From Diabrotica undecimpunctata (Eukaryota; Arthropoda; Insecta; Coleoptera; Chrysomelidae), in the NCBI RefSeq assembly GCF_040954645.1, contig NC_092812.1:5439001-5503000 (forward strand): 64,000 nt of DNA, given 5' to 3'. Within the stretch, counting starts at the first letter, position 1, and every line of letters starts with the position of its first letter. A program made the translations under genes and the position numbers. This document shows positions 26,225-37,926 of the stretch, one piece after another. Below the pieces are notes generated by a model, which was not told the origin of the DNA, ran no database searches, and was given only the letters and a program-made list of their open reading frames with translations.

Positions 26225-26560
26225 GAGCCAGTCTTCTTCAGAAGAATCTTCCATTTGTCCCTGTCTCTGGCAACTCTTTTCCATGATTTAACTCCGATGG
26301 ATTTTAGATCATCCTCTATGTTATCTTGATACCTAAGTTTTGGTCTTCCTCTGGCTCGTCTTTCCACTGGTCCTCTTCGGTCGAAAATTTTTCTGATCTA
26401 CGCCATAAACCCTGTTCTTGGATTCCTCCATATATTTTCCATATAATTTTTCTCTCGAAACGTTTAAGCAATTCTTGGTCGTTCTGTGTAAGTGACCACG
26501 TTTCTGACCCGTAGGTTAACACTGGCCTTATCAGTGTTTGTACTTGTATTGTATTGAGTA
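26225..26560 (-). pseudogene. LINE ORF2 C-terminal fragment
   Basis: The minus strand reads L-I-R-P-V-L-T-Y-G-S-E-T-W-S-L, then L-L-K-R-F-E-R-K-I-I and I-Y-G-G-I-Q-E-Q-G-L-W-R-R-S. After a frameshift come R-G-P-V-E-R-R-A-R-G-R-P-K-L-R-Y and W-K-R-V-A-R-D-R-D-K-W. It is the same general family as the LINE ORF2s at 29-30 and 40-43 kb. The 5' part is absent, and the fragment sits at the 3' edge of the pogo transposase. Confidence 0.75.
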
Positions 26561-26609
26561 ATACTTGTTGAGTATTTTCTGAGTAAAGTGCTAAACTTTG
26601 TGCTACTTT

Positions 26610-27790
26610 TTTATTTTGTTCAGGAACTTTTTCCAAAAAAACAACAGGTACATATTCTATATTGTAAGTTAAAGTAATGGCTACTCTTTCTTTTACTACA
26701 GACATCTTCCAAAAACATTTCATCTATTATAATTTGTGAATCATGGTCTTCTTCATTATTTGGATGTAAATTGTTAAATAGATTAAGTAGTACCCTGAAA
26801 CTTCTGCTAGTGTTATCACAGTTTCTATTTTTTCTGGCTTCTTTTAAGAGCTGTAAAGTATCTTCATCGCATATGTTACAAAAATCGGCCAAATTGATAG
26901 ATTCTGTTGTGGTCTCGCCAAATTTATCTACTGTATATTTTTTACCTAGGTATCTGCTGTAGTCAGTACTGGATGATTCTATCCGCATTCCAAGGACAGA
27001 GACCACACACTCTAAAACTACTTAAGATAGCCAATGGTTAAAGAGTATCTGCCTCTTCTTTTAAAATTGGAGCAAAGTTACTTTTACTTAGTTGTTCAAA
27101 TGAATTTTGTCTCTTCCAATTTAACAAAGCTCTTTTCCACGCATTTTTAAGTGGCTTAAAACTGGTGACGTGGGCGGGTTGAAGAATTCTATTGGCATTT
27201 GAATATAAAGATTATTTCGAGTTCTGTACATAGTTGACATAGTTGGTATGTTAAATGTGTTTTGTGCCCGTCTTCAAACAATATAATTGGAAATGTAAGA
27301 TGTTGTTTTTCTAAATAAGAATATAATATCTTAGATATATAATCATGAAAAACATCTGCTTGCATTCAACCTTTTTCACTAGTAGTAATATCCCACCCAT
27401 CTGGAACACCTTCTGCGATGCTTTTGGGTAATCTTTTATAAGCATAAACGATCATCGGTGGCGTTGTAACTCCCGCAGCAGAAAATGTGAACATGACGGT
27501 AATACTTGTTTTCGATGGGCCTTGCTCTATCTGATAAACATTTTTGGCACCTTTTGGTGCAAGAACCCTATCTTCTTTCGGACAAAGGGTAAAATAAGTT
27601 TCATCTCCGTTGTAAACTCTCCTAGGATCAGAAAGAATGTTAAAGTAGTACTTTGCCATTAAGTATTCTTCTTATTATTAAACCACTTTTTGATATCATT
27701 TTCTGGCACGTTTCCACTGGCATTGTTTACTGCTTCAGAAATTCTATTAATTAAATTAGGGTGTCTTCTTAAAAACGATTGATACCGATT
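26610..27790 (-). pseudogene. pogo/Tigger transposase (DDE_1), decayed
   Basis: Core at 27659-27366: V-Y-N-G-D-E-T-Y-F-T-L (first Asp), V-L-A-P-K-G-A-K-N-V-Y and P-P-M-I-V-Y-A-Y-K-R-L-P. Then, in another frame, F-P-I-I-L-F-E-D-G-H-K-T-H-L-T (second Asp, near 27270) and L-Q-P-A-H-V..F-K-P-L-K-N-A-W-K. The C-terminus (27006-26620) contains D-Y-S-R-Y-L-G-K-K. Upstream, 27700-27790 still reads like the end of the CENP-B-type DNA-binding region. Several stops and frameshifts. The acidic third position is not clear. Confidence 0.75.
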
Positions 27791-27987
27791 TTACTGTGAA
27801 GAATGTTTTATAAAAAGGTAAGGGCTTGTTTTTCGTATAGCTTTAGCTTCCTTCGTGAATGTGTTACTTGTTGCTATGGAAATTAGAGTCTTCTGACATT
27901 ATTTCCCAAGTTAGTTGTTTCGTATTTTGAATTGGTCAGAAATATACTTTTAATTATTTTTTTTATTGCGAACTATGCCATTACTCC

Positions 27988-28789
<802 letters not shown>

Positions 28790-30955
28790 TGTACTGAATA
28801 TATGGGTGGAATACTTTAACCAGGCACTTTATATAGAGGAAGAAGTAAACCTGGAAGATGAAAGAGATAAGGTAAGGAAAATAGACAAAAGGGAAGAGGA
28901 ACCACCAACTATTCTTCAAGTTAAAGATGCAGTTAAAAAACTAGGAAGAAACAAATCACCCAGAATAGATAATCTGGCAGGTAAACTATATAAAGAACAT
29001 AGCCATGATACCATAATGGCAGTACAGCAGCTTATAAAAGAAATATAGACACAGAAATTCCTCCCCAATGATTGTAATATTGGAATACTTTGCACCATAC
29101 ACAAAGAGGAGATATCTTTGAATTCTCTAACCACGGAGGATTTACGCTTCTAAATGCAGCGTATAAAATATTTTCCACAGTACTATGTCATCGTGTGGCA
29201 CCGTATGCAGAACGGATAATAGGAAAATACCAGGCTGGTTTTAGAGGTAATAAATCAACAATTTATCAGATTACAACTCTGAAAAATTTTTGGAAAAAAC
29301 ACTGGAATATGGCATTGATACTCATTACATATTTATAGACTACAAAGCAGCCTACGACTCTGTGAATAGAAGAGAAATGTTCAAAGCAATGAACGACTTA
29401 GGAATACCAAATCAGTTAGTATATTTATCAAAACTAACTCTTAAAAAAGTTGAATGTAGATTACGAATTTAGTTGGAACTGTCTCAACCTTCAAATCAAA
29501 TAATGGGCTGCGCCAGGGAGACCATCTCTTCTGCATACTGTTCAATCTGGTTCTGGAAAAAGTAATACGTACCTATGTTACAAATCACAACCACTGGTTC
29601 AATATATAATAAATTAGTGCAAATGCTGGTCTATGCTGATGATATCAATATTGTTGGGAGAACGGAAAACGCTGTATGTAGCACGGCGTATGTAGCATTA
29701 AAAGAATAAGCTACAAAAATGAGTTTATTAATAAACACCCACACAACGAAGTATATGAAAATAAGCACGCAACCACATATACTATGACCACTTGTTATAC
29801 AAAACGAAGTCATCGAAGCAGTGAACGAATTTGTATACCTGTTAGCGTTCCTTAACTCTGAAAATAATACTACCACAGAGATAAACAGCAGATTTTGCAC
29901 GGCCAACAGATGTTATTTTGGTCTTTATCTCCTCCTTAAATCCACAATTACCTATATCGAGAAATACAAAAATAAAACTCTACAAAACAATAATACGCCC
30001 AGTCCTAACATATAGTTCAGAGACCTGGACTCTAACACAAAATAATGAAAACATGTTAGTATGTTTCGAAAGAAAAGTAATAAGGCGAATTTATGGAGCC
30101 GTGAATGACAATGGAGTGTGGAGAAGACGATACAATTTTAAACTTTATAGAATATCCCAGTAACCTCAAGACAGGACGTCTTGAGGTAGATAGGGCATGT
30201 AATGCGGATAGAACAAAATGACCCAGCTAGAAAAATGCTTGGACAGGTTCGATTGTAGATGTAAGGATCAAATATTTTTGTAATGCCCCTTTGCCCGCTT
30301 CTTCTCGATCGACGAAAGTAAATACAATAAAATGTTAAAGTCTTGGAGTAAAATTATGGTTTTATTGACAGCTACTAATAATAACACTAAAGATGATAGT
30401 TAGGTAACTTTCTAAAATAGACTGCCCTCAAATGAGCTCAAATCTCCATTTATAACCTCACAAATAATGTATACCTCAGCACAGAGGTTATTGCTTTTAT
30501 CATAATAAAAAACTTTGAACTATAAGCTTACAATACAATTTAATCTAGGCCGTAATTGCAACACTTAGGAAGTTTAATCGGAAAATATATTATTCGGCAA
30601 TTTATTACGTTGTTGGTAAATGAACTAATTATTAAAATATTACACGATATGTTTTTACAACGTTTCAATTATACACGGTGAAAATATTAAGAAGTTAAGA
30701 ATAATGTGATATTACAAATTAAGGGATTAATTTGTGATTGAACAACGCTTCTTGATAGACCCATTGGTCAGAGATGAAAGAGCAAGGCCGAAAACAAGGT
30801 TCCTTGAAAACATCGATGAAGATATGAGAAATATGGGAATACGTGCTAAGCGGAGAAAGGCGATGGATAGAGACGACTGGAGAGAGATTTTTGAGGAAAC
30901 TAGGATCCACGTAGGGTTGAAAACCAGAATGATGATGATGATATTATTTTCCTTA
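28790..30955 (+). pseudogene. LINE ORF2 RT to C-terminus, interrupted by a 460-bp insert
   Basis: Successive frames give the thumb-side RT motifs: V-K-K-L-G-R-N-K-S-P-R-I-D-N-L (28950), L-L-N-A-A-Y-K-I-F-S (29160), Y-Q-A-G-F-R-G-N-K-S-T (29240), F-I-D-Y-K-A-A-Y-D-S-V-N-R (29340), G-L-R-Q-G-D-H-L-F-C-I-L-F-N-L (29510), then L-V-Y-A-D-D-I-N-I-V (29630, catalytic Asp pair kept). After that come I-R-P-V-L-T-Y-S-S-E-T-W-T-L (30000) and, beyond the interruption, R-P-K-T-R-F-L-E-N-I and D-R-D-D-W-R-E-I-F-E-E-T-R (30790-30910). Many frameshifts. EN is missing. Confidence 0.8.
30251..30722. mobile_element. Insertion inside the LINE, possibly a solo LTR
   Basis: The LINE text stops near 30250 and resumes near 30730. 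The interval starts TGTAAGGATC and may end ..TGATATTACA, so TG..CA ends are possible. No target duplication was found and no coding sequence is present. Confidence 0.35.
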
Positions 30956-30979
30956 ACATAAACATGCAACGTTTTAGAA

Positions 30980-31240
30980 GTGGGTCTTACCTGCATGGTA
31001 GTAGAAAACACTTTATGTATAAAAAATGAAAAACTGATATGTTTTTGTATACATTTATGACAAACAAAAGATGGAAAAGTGAAGTATTTTAGACGTGTGT
31101 CATTGTTATCTGTGAAATATAATTTAAAGGGATGGTATTTGACTTTGCTCATTCTATGTGCTGTTTCCACTCCAATAAAATTGTCAAATTCTGACACCCG
31201 TACAATAGCCAAATTTTTTAGTGTGTTTTTTGTGGAGTCC
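30980..31240 (-). pseudogene. mariner/IS630-like transposase N-terminal piece (tentative)
   Basis: The minus strand reads V-R-V-S-E-F-D-N-F-I-G-V-E-T-A-H-R-M, then K-Y-H-P-F-K-L-Y-F-T and a stretch ending F-S-T-T-M-Q exactly at a consensus donor (CAG|GTAAGA). The order HTH, E-T-x-x-R, then K-Y-H-P-F/Y is what I recall before the catalytic core in mariner-like transposases. No catalytic part follows. Could also be an exon of something else. Confidence 0.35.
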
Positions 31241-31410
31241 AGTGTACAGTACTTTGTGTTTTTTCATTGATAAAAGAAAGAAAAAATAAAAGAGAATCAG
31301 CATTTTTCTGCTTACCAGATGATCTCTCCTAGAAGGATATTTAACGGTTTGACGTAAGTGAATCATTGTTAAATTGAAATTAGCTATTTACATCATTGCT
31401 CTCTTGTAGC

Positions 31411-31450
31411 ATGGCTCCGAAGATGGCTTTGTAAGCCGAAAGCGCTCATC
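31411..31450 (+). ncRNA. Hammerhead-ribozyme-like motif
   Basis: CCGAAGA, then TGGCTT-TGT-AAGCC hairpin (31424-31437), GAAA (31438-31441) and GCGCTC. It resembles the CUGAAGA..GAAAGCGCUC hammerheads of PLE-type repeats, in which stem III is a tiny self-complementary block. One mismatch in the CUGANGA box. Confidence 0.4.
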
Positions 31451-31626
31451 TAGGAATTAAAATCTTTTACACACTTCAAAAATACTTCCCTTTTCTACCT
31501 TTGCCTTTTTTTATTATATATGTTTACTTACAATCTACATCATTACAGAGTATTAAGTAAATATGTTACAGGTTTTGCGCGTGAAGGAGAGACTTCCAAT
31601 GATGTCTCACCTTATTCTATTTTGGT

Positions 31627-34208
31627 TTAGTTTTGAAGTGGGTCTTGGGGCCAGGTTCTATCTAGTCTTCTTGTGGCTGGAGGATTGTTGAATAGTTCCC
31701 TTACTAGCTTATTTTTATGGTGAATGGTAAGTTCATTTTGCGACTCCGTAGCTCGATGGATTGCTGCTCTGATGAAAGGAATTTTTAAGTCGTAGTGAAG
31801 TGTTTGATTACTTATGTACCATGGTGCATCCACTATCGATCTTAGCACTTTAGACTGGAATCGTTGGATAATATTCAGAGACGTTGGCTTTGTACAGCCC
31901 CATAGGTGTAGTCCGTAGAACCAGATAGGTTTGAGTATGGCTTTGTATAGAAGAATTATGTTTTGGATGTTAAGTTTTTATTTACTTCCAAGAAGCCAAT
32001 ACATTTGCCGAAATTTTAAGTCGAGTTGTCTTCTTTTCGTCTGGATATGTTTCTTCCAAGTGAGACGTTGTTCAAGATGGAGGCCAAGGTATCTAGCGTC
32101 TGTTACTGTTGGTATTCTCACATTTTCCATCCTTACAGGTGGGCATATGTTGTGACGGTTGGTGAATGTTATTTGAGCTGATTTTGTTTTATTTACTTTT
32201 GTTCTCCATTTCGTATGCCAATCACTGAGTATGTTCAGATAATGTTGCAGGTTTTGTGAGACTTGTATGGGATCTTCATTTACAGCTAGTATTGCTACGT
32301 CGTCAGCAAAGGAAGCGATTGTAGTATTATTAGTCTCTGGTATATCGGCTGTGTAGAGTGAGAAAAGCAGCGGCCCTAGAACACTACCCTGCGGGACTCC
32401 GGAGTTGATAGGGCAGAGGTTGAATTGTTGGTCTTTGAATTTTACAGAGAAATATCTATTTGATATGTAGGATTTAAGTAGGAGGAAGTAGTAACTGGAT
32501 AGTGCTATTTTTACTTTGTATAGCAGACCTCTGTGCCAGACTTTGTCAAACGCTTGTGAAATTTATAGAAATACAGCGTTGCAGTATTTCTTTTCTTCAA
32601 GACTTTTTGATATTTCATTTATCATTCGATGAACTTGTTGGGTAGTGGAGTGATTTTCCCGAAAATCTAACTGATGTTTGGGAAGTAATGTTAGGAATTC
32701 ATGATCTGCGTATATCCTTTGTAGCAGAAATCTTTCAAAAACTTTGCTTACGGTTGAGAGTAGGCTGATGGGTCGATAAGATGTTACTTCATTCGGCTCT
32801 TTTCCTGGCTTGAGGATCATTATGACTTCAGCAAATTTTCATATTTTTGGAAAGTATGATAAGCTTAGCATGCGTTTAAATATAACTGTTAGCAAAGTAA
32901 TGGTCTTGCGAGGAAGTTGTTTTAGTACTTGTGCCGATATTAAATCATAACCTGGGGCTTTTCGTGAGTTGAGTTTGTTTATTTCTTGCCTGACTTCTAA
33001 AGGAGTAAAACTTTTAATTGGGAGGGACATTTGACATGCTGCGCTAATTAGTTCTTCGACTTCTTCATCAGGGTCTGCTGGCTCTGTTTGAAATACGTTT
33101 GTAAGATGTTCAGCAAAGACGTCGGCTTTTTCTTTGTTGGAACAGGCCCATTTTGGTTTTTTCGGATGGGAGGAACAGTTGTGTATGGTTTCTTAAGCTT
33201 CTTAGTCGCCTTCCATAACGTCCGGTCATTTGCTGTAAGATTTGTAATGTAATGTTCGAAGGTTTCGTTGTTTGCGGCTTTGATGGCTACTCCAAGTTGC
33301 CTATGTAGTCTAATAAATATATGTAGGTCTATGTTGTTTCTAGATCTTTGCCAAGTTCTCCTTGCACTACGTTTTTTAGCAATGAGTTGGCGAATGTGCA
33401 GAGGAACATTTGTGGTATGTGTTGGTTTGCATTCAGTTCGTGGTGTAGATTGCCATGCCGCTTTTTGCACAAGTGTAGTGAAGTATTGAGCTGCTGTATC
33501 TATGTCATTTGTAGATTTGATCCGCAGATTAAGATTGGTGTTTTCTTCTAGGTAGGATTGAAAATCTGCCCAGTTGTTGTTTTTTGACGTGAGTCGAGGA
33601 GGTGGTGGGTTGTTTATAACTTTGGTACTCAGGCTCATAATAACCGGTGTATGATCCGATGAGAGGTCATAACTGGATTCTATTAGACAGTTGTTTCTGG
33701 ACACTCCTTTGCTTATGTAGTAGTCTAGTAGATCTGGAAGTTTTCTGGGGTCACTCGGCCAGTACGTAGGGTTTTCGTTGGTGTGGCAATCATAGTTGTT
33801 GTCGGTCATTGCTTTTAGAAGATTATGACCTTTTGTTGTTGTGAGCCTTGAGCCCCAGTGTATGTGTTTCGCATTCCAGTCTCCCCCGGCTACGAATTTG
33901 CTACCAAGTAATTGGAAGTAGGCTTTGTATTCAACTGTGGAGATTGCGTGACGAGGTGGGCTATACATTGCAGATATGTTAAAGTGCCATGGCGTTGCAT
34001 TTACTTGAACGATTGCTGCTTGTATTTTTTCTGTTGCATATTTCGGCAATATATGATGTGATATGCAGCTGCGGATGATTACCGCCGAGCCACCATGAGC
34101 TGTATTATCGGGATGAGGTGTGCTGTATGTGGTATAGAGCGGAATATTGAACGTAATTAGGTCGGTAAAGTGAGTTTCTGAAACAAGCAGAACGTTAATT
34201 TCATTCAA
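31627..34208 (-). pseudogene. Jockey LINE ORF2: APE endonuclease and reverse transcriptase
   Basis: The endonuclease (34208-33500) shows L-L-V-S-E-T-H-F (catalytic Glu), G-G-D-W-N-A-K-H (Asp/Asn) and S-S-D-H-T-P-V-I (Asp/His). The RT (33030-32000) shows L-N-S-R-K-A-P-G-Y-D, Y-R-P-I-S-L-L-S-T-V, G-V-P-Q-G-S-V-L-G-P-L-L-F (near 32400) and F-A-D-D-V-A-I-L (near 32310). The tail ends with L-D-R-T-W-P-Q-D-P-L-Q-N and a stop at 31627. Breaks: a frameshift near 33090 (the frame with E-P-A-D-P-D-E-E-V continues into RT) and two or three further frame changes. No RNase H, as expected for Jockey. Confidence 0.85.
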
Positions 34209-34282
34209 GTTTAAAAAAGTTATTACTTCTTGCTTATGGTTTAGCAGGCCATTAGCGTTCCATGTGGCAACTCTAAATATGT

Positions 34283-35656
34283 TTAAGAATTTCTTTGGTT
34301 ATTGACTTGTGTTAGTAAGTTTAATATCATACTATTTTGACTCATGAGTTGGGAGAACATGTATTTGAACTCTTTTAGGAATGTTAATAGTTGTTGTTCT
34401 ACATTAGTTTTAGGTTCTAAATCGTGGTTGGTTTGATGTGCTGTCACGTTTGCATATGTTCTTTGATGGTTTTGTAGAGTGCTGTTTAGTTGATTTGCTT
34501 CAGTACACACATGTGGGCTGTTGAATGTTGGTCTTTGAGGCTGTTGGTTTCCTCTTTTCTGCATATGTCTGTTTTCTACTAGTTCCCTGTAGACTACACA
34601 GCTCTAATAGTTAGCAGGGTGATCTTGTTTGCATAGTGCACACTTAGCTGGAGTGCTTCTAGGTTTTTTGCAATCTTTTGTATTATGTTATCCTCCACAT
34701 TTGACGCAGTAATGCGGTTTAGTGCAATATGTTTTACTATGGCCGTATGCCTGACATCGCATACATTGAATTATTGAGTTTCTCTTATTTGGTGCCTCGA
34801 CTGCTATTTTGGTGTGACATAAGAGTTCTAGGTTGAATATGTCTTTGTTGTTACTGTTCGGTTCAAGGTCTATGAAAAACAAAGATAAGGGTTCCTTTGT
34901 TTGTCTGTGTCGAATGTTAGTTATGTTGCGAATTTTATGGCCGGCTTTTTCTAGTTCCTTTGTTATATCTGTTGTGGGTATTGAGTGATGGATATGTCTT
35001 ATTACCACTTTATAGGCACGTTCTTCCTTTATTTGGTAAGTGTGGTAAATAATTTCTTCTTCTCGTAAATGTCTTATCAGTTTACGGTATGTATCTATTG
35101 TATATGTTGTAATCTTGACAGTGTCGTTAGGCAGAGTTCTGGTATAGTAGGTTTCTTCCTCCACAATTTGTGCAAAGTTATCGACCATATATTTAAAGTT
35201 TTTGACGCCATATACGAATATTGGAGGTTCTTTTGTTATTTTTTGTTGTTTTTCTGTTTCAGTTTTTTTCTGTTTTTCTATTTTTGTTGGTGGTGAGCTT
35301 AGAGAATTGGGATCGTTATTTTGTTTTGAAAATTTACATTTTTTGACTACTTGCCATGAGTTTTTATTTTGGGTTTCTTGATCGTCGTCTTCGCTAGACT
35401 CAATATATGAGTTTTCTGAATGTGTAATTGCAAGTTTTAGCTTTGTGTTTGAGGTCTGCCCTACAGTAAATGGGTTGCCTGGATTGTAGTAAATTGGTTG
35501 GGGTTCTGGTGGAAATTGTTGTGGTTGTGGCGGAAGAGCGAATTGATTTTGTGAAATGTTTGATATAGGAGTATTTGTGGGTTGCCAGTATATGTGGTTT
35601 GGTGCATGTTCGGATGTGTATTCTAGTGGAGAATATTGTTGGGGAGTTGCGTACAT
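34283..35656 (-). pseudogene. Jockey LINE ORF1 (nucleic-acid-binding gag-like protein)
   Basis: Begins M-Y-A-T-P-Q-Q-Y-S at 35656. A Pro/Gln/Asn-rich N-terminus is followed by a lysine-rich segment and an RRM-like pair (V-Y-G-V-K-N-F-K-Y-M; S-L-F-F-I-D-L-E-P). Then CCHC knuckles: C-M-R-C-Q-A-Y-G-H-S-K-T-Y-C and C-V-K-C-G-G, with a third C-A-L-C..H after a frame break near 34688. The last part (34564-34283) is Gln/Asn-rich. These proteins bind LINE RNA and bring it to chromatin. One frame break and a stop near 34605 prevent full-length translation. Confidence 0.8.
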
Positions 35657-35883
35657 GTTCTTGGATGTTTATTAATAGTGGACCTGCAATTTCTGCTGAT
35701 ACTACAATAGAAACTAAATGTTTGTGTTCCGTGTGTGTGAATTGTTCATTGTAGAAAACAGAATTTGGTACGCCACTGCCACTTTACTGTTTATTTTAAT
35801 AACTAGAATTTTAATAATTAGATTTTAATTGTTCTAATATTCAAGTGAACACTACCTTTGCCTTTATGTATATTTTAATTGTA

Positions 35884-36284
35884 GGAAGCGAGCTCCCTGT
35901 GCAAAAACTATATTGTATTTTGTCAATCCTCTTTCAAACAAAAAATTTCCGGTACAAATTCATTCGCAGCACTTCACGTTAATTGTTCCAGAATCTCAAC
36001 TAAATCTCCAAGTCCAAACTCGGCCACCGATGAGACTATCTGAATACTTTACATGTGATTTAACTGCTCATAAACAAGAACAGTTTAAACCCTGCTTTTG
36101 CTTTAACAACCTAATCTTCTATATTGGATGGCACACTTTGCGATTGTGTTTATATGGAAAACAGTGGAAATGGCTATTAGACGTGCATAATCAGAAAAAT
36201 TACGCAGCGTTTTTAATAAATTCAAGCACAACTGCTCGAAAACAAAATGGCCCTAAGAGACTTTCATTAAATTATTTTGCTTGA
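35884..36284 (+). CDS. Unrecognised coding-like exon (hypothetical)
   Basis: After ATTTTAATTGTAG| the frame is open for 133 codons to TGA at 36282-36284. It has no low-complexity bias: it contains P-C-A-K-T-I-L-Y-F-V-N-P-L-S, R-P-P-M-R-L-S-E-Y-F-T-C, P-C-F-C-F-N-N-L-I-F-Y-I-G-W-H-T-L-R-L and K-W-L-L-D-V-H-N-Q-K-N-Y. No methionine start is evident, so it would be a terminal exon. I do not recognise the family, and it does not look like any transposon protein I know. The acceptor has a weak pyrimidine tract. It could be a last exon of a host gene or a decayed copy. Confidence 0.4.
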
Positions 36285-36681
36285 TTTCATATAGCAAAAA
36301 TCACTTAGCTTACCATTGCAATTCGAGATTTATGTCAAATTATTTCCTCTTTTGATTTTAAAATGCTATTATTTGAAAATATTTAAAGTAAAAATACAAT
36401 ATTGATTAAATTTTATAATATTGATTAAAGTTAAATATTATTATTTTATATGGGATTAAACCACAATTGATTGGAACAATTGTCATCCAGAGTCAATTCG
36501 TAAATATATACATACAGGTTAATTCCACCACTATTTTCTTAATTTAATTTATTTTTAAACGATTAGCGGATTAAAAATTGAACGTCACAATAAATACAAA
36601 ATGCAATTTTGATTACAAATAATTTTAGTTTCTTCAGTATACAATAATGTATAGATTTTATATATTTTACATATTTTGTAG

Positions 36682-36950
36682 GTAAAGATTGTAGGGAAAA
36701 GTCATCTATAATGGCAGTTAAAAGTCATATGTCGCCGTTGACAGCCCAACGCAACGCTGCCAAGCAACACAGAAACTTACAATTATTATTAAATACACAT
36801 CATAAAGATGAAATGTTAAAATATGGACAAACAAGAGAATGGTTTGGTAATATAATAAATGAATTGATTTTACATGTGACCTTTAAAACAAAATTGCAGA
36901 TCCCTTGGATTTTATACTGTTTAAATTTGAAGTATTTTTGTGACTAAAAA
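36682..36950 (+). CDS. Unrecognised coding-like exon (hypothetical)
   Basis: The acceptor TTTACATATTTTGTAG| is followed by an open frame: K-D-C-R-E-K-S-S-I-M-A-V-K, then S-P-L-T-A-Q-R-N-A-A-K-Q-H-R-N-L and H-K-D-E-M-L-K-Y-G-Q-T-R-E-W-F-G. The composition is protein-like up to about 36845; after a weak donor (TTTG|GTAATA) it turns hydrophobic and AT-biased. It might belong with the exon at 35884, but that ORF ends in a stop and offers no matching donor. Function unknown. Confidence 0.35.
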
Positions 36951-37645
36951 CCATCGACTTAATTTAGGTATTATAATCTACATGCTTCGCTGTGTCTTAG
37001 CAACTCATTGAACTATCGAGCCGACAAGAAAACAATTTACGAATACGAAATATGAGATTCATCACAAATTTATATTTACCATTAGATTTAGTAAAACAAC
37101 GTGGAAGTACTTTTTTATTTTTTAATATTATCTATATTTAATTATGTTTATTTATAAACTTGTTATATCGTTGGAAAGGAAGAAAGTAAAAAATACGTTC
37201 TTTAAGCTGTAAATAAAATATAAACTAAAACTAGATAAATTTAAATATGAAACAATCTTCCTTCCTTTCTTATTATATGAAAGATTTATTAATAACTGCA
37301 AAAAAGGTATATATTTTCTTATGTTTTCACCTAAACGGTTTTGATAGACTACTTCTGCCATGGTATGGTTTTTTGATATTTTTAATAAAGATATGGACTA
37401 GTTCCTTGACCAAATTTCGTTAACTGTTGTTGCAGTTAATAAAAAATTAAACGTAACTATTTTTCTTCCAGAATGAAGAATCTGCGAAACCGTTTGGAGT
37501 GGATATTCCTTTTTATTTTATATAATAATAAAAATATTGCTTGTACTGTATTATTAATATTAAATCAATTATTTTTGATGTCTTTTATTTAAATACCTTT
37601 ATTAAAGAGCTTAAAAATTAATATGTTCTAGTTTCACAGAAAATA
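36951..37645. other. AT-rich interval
   Basis: Nothing firm. An acceptor-like TTTTTCTTCCAG near 37470 is followed by 17 open codons (N-E-E-S-A-K-P-F-G-V-D-I-P-F) and a stop; too short to call. Confidence 0.3.
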
Positions 37646-37926
37646 ATGCATGTGGTTTTTATTTTATTTTTTTTATTTTTCTTATATTCGTTTGCACTAC
37701 ATAAAGAACTCTGTCTCGCAAGAAGAAATTTTGATGCATATTTTCAAGAATTGGCATTAACATTAAGGTACGTTTTTTACTTTTTTTTTGGTTATAAGTG
37801 CATAATTTAACAGTTTTCAGAAATCAGCTATCACAATTGACCTGTCCAATATCGTTTTATGGATTTACTAAGGTTGAAAAATTATTTAATGTCCATATCT
37901 TCACTTCTTTAACTTTATTTGGATGA
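37646..37926 (+). CDS. Candidate two-exon small ORF with a 53-bp intron (hypothetical)
   Basis: The ATG at 37646 opens 40 codons: a very hydrophobic start like a signal peptide (T-rich DNA), then H-K-E-L-C-L-A-R-R-N-F-D-A-Y-F. It runs into AAG|GTACGT at 37768. A TTTTCAG acceptor ends at 37820, and the joined frame (codon AG|A) continues for 34 codons (N-Q-L-S-Q-L-T-C-P-I-S-F-Y-G-F) to TGA at 37924. The intron size is normal for insects. The T-rich composition means chance is a real alternative. Confidence 0.25.

Larger units (their letters stand above)
31509..35790 (-). mobile_element. Nearly full-length Jockey-type LINE
   Basis: On the minus strand: 5' leader (about 35790-35657), ORF1, ORF2 and an A-rich 3' end near 31510 (..ATATATAATAAAAAAAGG). 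Both ORFs have every expected domain but contain frame breaks. Flanking target duplications were not identified. Confidence 0.75.
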
